This document shows positions 58,954 through 64,000 of a stretch of DNA of 64,000 nt, one piece after another. Below the pieces are notes generated by a model, which searched no databases, was not told where the DNA came from, and was given only the letters and a program-made list of their open reading frames with translations. The stretch covers positions 27,112,534-27,176,533 of the forward strand of contig CM068587.1 of assembly GCA_035048485.1 (NCBI GenBank). Direction: 5' to 3'. This DNA is from Pteria penguin (taxonomy: Eukaryota > Mollusca > Bivalvia > Pterioida > Pteriidae). A program made the translations under genes and the position numbers. Position 1 is the stretch's first letter. Each line of letters opens with the position of its first letter.

Positions 58954-60232
58954 ACCGTTCAACTGTTAGTACAAATAAAAGTTCATAGAAATTACACATA
59001 TGTCTTACTGTGACTTACAAGAATATTGTTGACGATGTTTGTTTCTTTGTCCAGTGAATTTCAATAATTAGTTTTATATATTTGATATATAGATATAGTT
59101 TTACCATCAGGTCTTTGCAAATGTAAAATTTAGTACACATATTTATGTATGACATTTATATATTACCAAAACATCTCTAACTCAGTGTAAACATTGTGTT
59201 GTGATCTAAAGTTTAATGAGCTGATATGGAATTTTTACAGCTCCAGTATAATTATTCATCGTTTTATCCCTTCTCATTTTTTCATACATTAAGATTTTGA
59301 GTGTCTATGCAATTTAGAAAATTACCTATCTAGTTTCAAGTAACGTCTCAACTCTTTCTGTGATAGTTTATAATCAGTTAATTATGAACAAGATGATTAA
59401 CCTTTTGATCTTCAGAGAAAACCCAAAAATCCGAAGAACGAAAAACAAAATGTCATTAGCTTTTAAGAATCCAAATACGTGTTTTGCTCGTAAAAGGGGC
59501 AGTGCTCAAGCTCCCTATTATTATGAGGGTTTCAGTTGTTACAAATAGATTTAACATGTAGCATTACCAGAAATCCCTGTTATCTTTCGATCTAGTGAGA
59601 TAGAATCACCCAAACTGAAAATTTCAATTTAAATGAAATACCATAGATTAGGTTGATAATTTTTGCACCCTTCCTCTGAATGTTAGAGAACACTTTCTTT
59701 TCAAATCTGAAACCGAATCAGCTGTAAAATTTAATGAAGCAAGACCGTATCCATGATAAGAAACTCTTTAGAAAGCAGCTGGTAGCCCTCTAAAATTATC
59801 CAACCGTGACTCAACACTTGAACTCTTTTTGATATCTTTGTAATTTGGCGAATTGTCAGGGTGTCGTAAATTTTTGTGCATAGCTTCTGACCAGTGCGGC
59901 TTTATCTTTTCGACTCATCGTTTCCTTGAATTTGAAGATTTTACCAGAGAAACACTACACTTGTTTTATGATGTGGACCTCCCGGATACTAAAGGTTTTG
60001 TGCCAAGTTTGTGTTTTTGTTTGTTTTATGCTTTTGACACGAATTTGAATTATATGGAGTGTAGAATTTGATGAAAGATGGCCAGGATATACTTATCATG
60101 GTGCAGGTGATTGTGATCAAGATACCAGTGCAGTGTCGGAACATTCCCATGACGAATGAGGAAAAATATTGTATTTGCATTGCCGGTATTCTTTAACATA
60201 TGCATCAAAATTCAAGATTACCCAACAATTTT

Positions 60233-60300
60233 AACCATATTGCGATATAACAGGGAAAAATGGTTGAAAACGACATAAAACACCTATCAACCAATCAACA
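60233..60300 (+). mobile_element. Family I SINE, 3' fragment
   Basis: CATATTGCGATATAACAGGG then GGTTGAAAACGACATAAAAC and a CAACCAATCAAC tail; the tRNA head is missing. Confidence 0.7.
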
Positions 60301-60711
60301 AAAAAAATTTGAAGTTTCTATGCGAAACAGCTGACGAAACGTAATACAAATAATTTGATAGATAGTATAACAGTGATGAAATGACTTTAGCAATTTGGAT
60401 TTGTGAAGTACTTTTTATGCCAACAATGTTCGCTGTAAAAACTATGATAAGTGTTTTTCGATTCACAGAGGTGTAAAGCATTTACAAAAAGATGAAAAAT
60501 AATTCTCTTACATAATTTATGTACAGTAAAACTTTAACAAAATAGTTTGTCTATTGCAACATTATTTGGATAAACACTTGTCGCTATTCTATAAGTAATT
60601 TTATATATGTATTGATTTATACCTTATTTTTGATTCACAAAATCGGCAAACCTTAAATGTTATATTGTGAACGAGTTTAATTTTTAATGGTTTAAAATGG
60701 TGCTTGTGGAA

Positions 60712-60845
60712 CCAATCATGGAGCAGTTCTTATTAATTAAGTTCGATACCCGGATTGCGCCATTATTTTTAAAAGCTTGGTAACCCCCTCTTTCCGTGTC
60801 GCGATATATTGAAATCAACGAAAAACACCCAATTAACTAATTAAC
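60712..60845 (+). mobile_element. Family I SINE, decayed
   Basis: AAGTTCGATACCCGGATTGC (B-box region), AGCTTGGTAACCCCCTCTTT then CCGTGTCGCGATATATTGAA and a degenerate AATTAACC tail follow the family I order. Confidence 0.75.
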
Positions 60846-61039
60846 CTACGGAAATATATAAACGTATAATGAATGGATTACAAAAATGATAATTGTTTAT
60901 CAGGAGGGAACAATTTCATTAGATGTTTTTGTTAAGGTTACATTGACTTGGTGTTGATGTGTAAGACCATACATTTAGAGTTGTTTTTATGATCGTCCTG
61001 TGGATGTGTCTTTACATTGATAACCCTTTAGACAATTTT

Positions 61040-61120
61040 AAGTCGAGTCCTTGTGGAAGCATTATCCGGGAAGTGGGAATGTGTGGCTCGAAACTGGATA
61101 ACCACACCAACTGTTTGTAA
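61040..61120 (-). repeat. Dispersed repeat family III relic
   Basis: TATCCGGGAAGTGGGAATGT and TGGATAACCACACCAACTG are distant matches to the family centre. Confidence 0.4.
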
Positions 61121-61552
61121 CCTCCTCTTTTTAGTCATTTGGCAAACTTTCTAATTATGACCGTTTCCCGCCAATAACTTAATTGGACGGTTTAGTATTG
61201 CAGATTATTTCCGTTAGTCTATGAAGTTTTCAATGTGGATAATGTCTTTTGGAACTTATACATTCAGGGGAGGGAAACAAGTGACACATATCCAATTAAT
61301 GATAGTGTTATCACTTTCGATTGTTTCACGTGTCTAGTTGTATACATATCTTTACATTATACTTGAGTGAAGTCTCCACTACGCTTGTTTAACTTCGGGC
61401 ATATACCGTATTGGAATTCATGTGCACTTGTAGGTGTGACCAGATATGCATGATGATACCTCAACAGAGGAACTCGATTGTGATTGTATTTTAAAACAAA
61501 ATTTCCTTCCTAAAACTTTCAGAAAAGAAGGTTTGGGTGTATTTCCCATTCG

Positions 61553-61643
61553 GTTTTTTTCCTTTTTTTCTATTTTTCTTTCTTTCTTTTTGTTATTTGT
61601 TTATTTATCTTTTCCTTTTTTGCTCTTTTTTTTTGTTTTTTTG

Positions 61644-61674
<31 letters not shown>

Positions 61675-61710
61675 TTTTGTTTCAGAACATTTCCCATGCC
61701 ATTTTTTTTT
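61553..61710 (+). repeat. T-rich tract with TTTTG repeats upstream of a splice acceptor
   Basis: About 150 bases of nearly pure pyrimidine, including about six TTTTG units (about 61637-61671), ending 7 bases before the exon. It acts as an unusually long polypyrimidine tract and is probably length-variable. Phe/Leu-rich open frames through it are artefacts. Confidence 0.85.
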
Positions 61711-61717
61711 ATTTCAG

Positions 61718-61794
61718 GTCATGGAAGACGACGAAATGCTGCTACCGTTGCCATGGATATATTTGACAATCATCAAGGTACCCATATATTACAG
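61718..61794 (+). CDS. Trachealess/NPAS1/3-like factor, linker exon leading into PAS-A
   Basis: The 77-base exon has two bases completing a Gly codon with the preceding exon, then 25 codons ending in phase 0. It reads HGRRRNAATVAMDIFDNHQG then THILQ. It matches the family block that precedes PAS-A: RRR..., a hydrophobic D/E-x-F and the near-invariant HQGTHILQ seen in trachealess. The acceptor is TTTCAG|GT at 61712-61717 and the donor CAG|GTGTGT at 61795. The same intron position after HILQ is, as I recall, used in vertebrate NPAS3. Confidence 0.95.
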
Positions 61795-63726
61795 GTGTGT
61801 TAATTTATTTCCGGCTAAATTGTGAAAGTCAAAGCAAATCCTGCCATTTTAATTACTTCTTCAAATTGTTTATGGGATAAAATCGTGGGGCACTGGTTTC
61901 CTTTTATCTTAATCAATAATTAAATCATTTGAATTAGCCAATCACGTTTTCCTGGTATATGCTGGTGTGGCAAACAACGCATTACATCATCTGTGATATT
62001 TTTGGCACATGCAACAAATAGTGGCGACCAGAAATAGGGAATTTGCATTAGAATGGCAATTAAACTGAACAAGTCATGAAATGTGCACTCGGTCCCTGTT
62101 CGGTCTTTCAGTCAGCTCTCATCTGCGCCTTGATTTAACTGTTGACGTGTGCCATAAATATAAAAGCCACCTAATGTTCCACGACAAAGGTGTCTTATTG
62201 ATATCAAAGTTATGATTCAGTTCGTTCTCAATGATTGCACATTTTTTTCTGGATTGCGTACGAGTTAGAATGCGATTATTAATAATTTAAAATTTGCTAC
62301 ATTGGAATGTTTGAAGACTTTTACTAATTAATAAATGATAAAGTGTTATATTCTTTCTTTTGCGCAGCGAAGACGCTGTGCCGGTCGTTGTGTTCCATGT
62401 ATCAATGGATGAATTTATTGCCGGATAGAACTTCATACATTTACAATTAACCCTGTTATCCCTTCGTTATCTCTCACCCCAATGACTTCATTCATTTTAT
62501 CAACAAAAAATTAATTTCCTGGAAAAGCGACTGCGTGTTGATCGTCGGTAATTCCGCAGTAATACCAAAGGCGATTGTGTGCGTATGGCGAGCATTTCTT
62601 GCTCTTTTGTTCTTGTTTTGTATCCGTTCTGACGCATTGACCCTTCAGTGAGGACATTATGCGACTAATTCGTATGCATAGTCGTGTCAGGTCGGGGTAT
62701 AAGTCGCCAGCCTCTCTTGCCTAATGTTGTCTTTTTCCTGTTGTTTAATACCGTTCATGACACGAAATTGACAATTACACACGTCAATCAACGTGTATTT
62801 CACTGATCTAACCAATTAAAGAGCTCCTGTATCGATTGATGAAGCAATTCATCGTGTTACACAACATTAGCAAACAAAAACTCCATTGTAAAATCATCCT
62901 TTTATCTTGATAATTGATAAATTAAAGACGTTGTCTAATTTTTTGATTCAATCAATTCGCAAATACCAAGCACATTATTGACTTATTAATAAATTTCGTT
63001 ATATTTATGACGGTTGTTAAATAGTTCTTGGAATTCCTAAGTCAATTTTCTCTTGATTGTGTTGAGCGCAACAAAATTGAAATCAATAATATGTATCAAA
63101 ACGTTATGTAATTATCAAGAGCATATAACCAAAAAGGGAAAATATATGAAAATATAATAATGCATAGACAATAGGTTCTGGAATACATGAAAGATGATTA
63201 TGGTAGGATATGAATATAAAATGAAGATTCAAATCTATACAATTGAAATTATGTGCAATGCTTCAGTGCATAAAACTTTTTCGTTACATATCAATTTAAA
63301 TGGTTTAAGGTGAGATTTCAAAAGCGAATTGCAACTATGTACATGAATCAAGATATTGTATATTTCGTCTTTTATGTTATGCTCATTGGAATCAGGAGAA
63401 AAATGAGTAAATAAAATCCCAGAAAACGGTAATGCAATACTTTTCATTTAGTAATTTGATGTATTTGAATATTGGCACTGAGAATGAGTATTGTATGCAA
63501 GCTGCACCTATACATTATATATTCTAAAATACATCAAATTCATTATATAGTAAAGTTAATTATCAAAATAGAAAACGGTGTTTCATTTTTAATAATCTGT
63601 AAAATTTTACACATATTATCATCTATACAATTAAATGAAAATGAGTAGATTCAATTTTTATAATTAGTAAATATTCAAGTTTATCTTGCCTGTTGTAACC
63701 TTTGTTGTGATTTTTCTTTACTGCAG
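61795..63726 (+). other. bHLH-PAS gene intron before the PAS-A exon
   Basis: A 1.9-kb intron, largely repeat-free, with a complex central part (61860-62980) treated separately as a candidate regulatory region. Acceptor TTTCTTTACTGCAG at 63713-63726. Confidence 0.9.
61860..62980. promoter_or_regulatory. Large repeat-free stretch in intron, candidate enhancer cluster
   Basis: Over 1.1 kb without repeats, complex and dense in candidate factor sites: GGAATTTGCATTAG near 62038 (octamer-like), GTGCCATAAATATAAAAGCC near 62149 (Hox/Cdx and A/T box types), TTGATATCAAAG near 62198, CAATTAAAGAG near 62812 and ATCGATTGATGAAG near 62831. No open frame fits. Intronic enhancers are typical of this gene class; conservation was not tested. 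Confidence 0.4.
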
Positions 63727-63816
63727 TCCCTTGATGGGTTTGCCTTTATTTTGGCAAATGACGGCAGGTTTTTGTACATATCAGAGACAGTTTCCATTTA
63801 CCTTGGTCTTTCACAG
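63727..63816 (+). CDS. Trachealess/NPAS1/3-like factor, PAS-A exon
   Basis: This exon of exactly 30 codons, phase 0 at both ends, reads [20 protein letters not shown] then [10 protein letters not shown]. It is the start of the PAS-A domain and is almost identical to trachealess and NPAS3 (SLDGF...[18 protein letters not shown]). Acceptor CTGCAG at 63721-63726 and donor CAG|GTTAGT at 63817. Its reading frame is shorter than most ORF filters allow and an overlapping longer frame is wrong, so it is easily missed. The next exon, expected to begin with VELTG-like sequence, lies to the right of the window. Confidence 0.97.
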
Positions 63817-64000
63817 GTTAGTGTCTCCATCTCAATTAAAGCATAGCAACAATGAAATTGTGAATATTCTGTTACGTAAAATCTTAATTCATTCAAACAA
63901 TATATCGTATATGTAAGGGTCATAATCTGGAATTTTGTTAATTAGTTAGTTTAACTATTAAAACTAAACCGGCATTTGACGTATGTGTATTGTATTCTGG
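63817..64000 (+). other. Start of next intron of the bHLH-PAS gene
   Basis: Begins with donor GTTAGT. AT-rich, with no further exon before the window ends. Confidence 0.85.

Larger units (their letters stand above)
57113..61717 (+). other. bHLH-PAS gene intron between bHLH exon and PAS linker exon
   Basis: The 4.6-kb intron has donor GTGAGT and an acceptor ending TTTATTTCAG at 61717. It contains a poly-C/AAT microsatellite (57207-57243), two family III repeat copies near 57.6 and 58.5 kb plus a relic near 61.1 kb, one full family II SINE, decayed family I SINEs and a long T-rich tract before the acceptor. A segment at 57309-57557 resembles the dispersed repeat tail near 50805. Confidence 0.85.

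Noticed and set aside
61446..61803. Phe-rich open frames over the T-rich tract
   Set aside because: They arise from poly-T and TTTTG repeats; only 61718-61794 in one frame is exon.
63686..63916. 76-codon + frame over the PAS-A exon
   Set aside because: It is the wrong frame. The conserved PAS-A peptide lies in another frame between clean splice sites at 63727-63816.

Overview
This window is animal nuclear DNA. It is AT-rich and intron-bearing, with GT-AG splice sites, tRNA-derived SINEs, small inverted-repeat transposons and many minisatellites. Proteins and repeats point to a lophotrochozoan, most likely a bivalve mollusc. The bivalve call is inference: several dispersed repeats match my unverified memory of common bivalve repeats.

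Two protein-coding genes can be supported, both on the + strand. At the left edge are the last three coding exons of a CCDC170 orthologue (564-980, 1363-1599, 2003-2323), a coiled-coil protein, followed by an AT-rich 3' UTR. On the right is the 5' part of a bHLH-PAS transcription factor of the trachealess/NPAS1/NPAS3 class. Its bHLH exon (56874-57112), an exon leading into PAS-A (61718-61794) and a PAS-A exon (63727-63816) join in perfect phase; the gene runs off the right edge. A candidate first coding exon lies far upstream at 14892-14983. It has an ATG 15 bases after an in-frame stop, 30 codons, a consensus GTGAGT donor and the right phase. If correct, intron 1 is about 41.9 kb and holds most of the window.

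The rest is repeats and AT-rich non-coding DNA. Between the genes (2.3-14.5 kb) lie SINEs, one holding a nested hairpin transposon with an 8-bp target duplication, a 61-bp satellite of about 39 copies (7.18-9.70 kb) and a CATAC-type array (11.86-13.01 kb). Within the presumed intron 1 are further arrays at 18.8-19.9, 20.4-20.8, 27.4-29.1, 30.6-31.7, 43.5-44.0, 50.85-51.57 and 52.2-53.6 kb, small DNA transposon candidates, microsatellites, and several repeat-free stretches that could be enhancers of the developmental gene. About ten decayed copies of one dispersed repeat family occur across the window, and the 61-bp satellite unit shares a 26-bp core with it (24 of 26 identical).

I found no novel enzymatic, defence or toxin system. 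The most valuable observations are the reconstruction of the split bHLH-PAS gene, including two exons without useful open reading frames of their own, the candidate distant first exon and promoter, the satellite born from a dispersed repeat, and the nested transposon.
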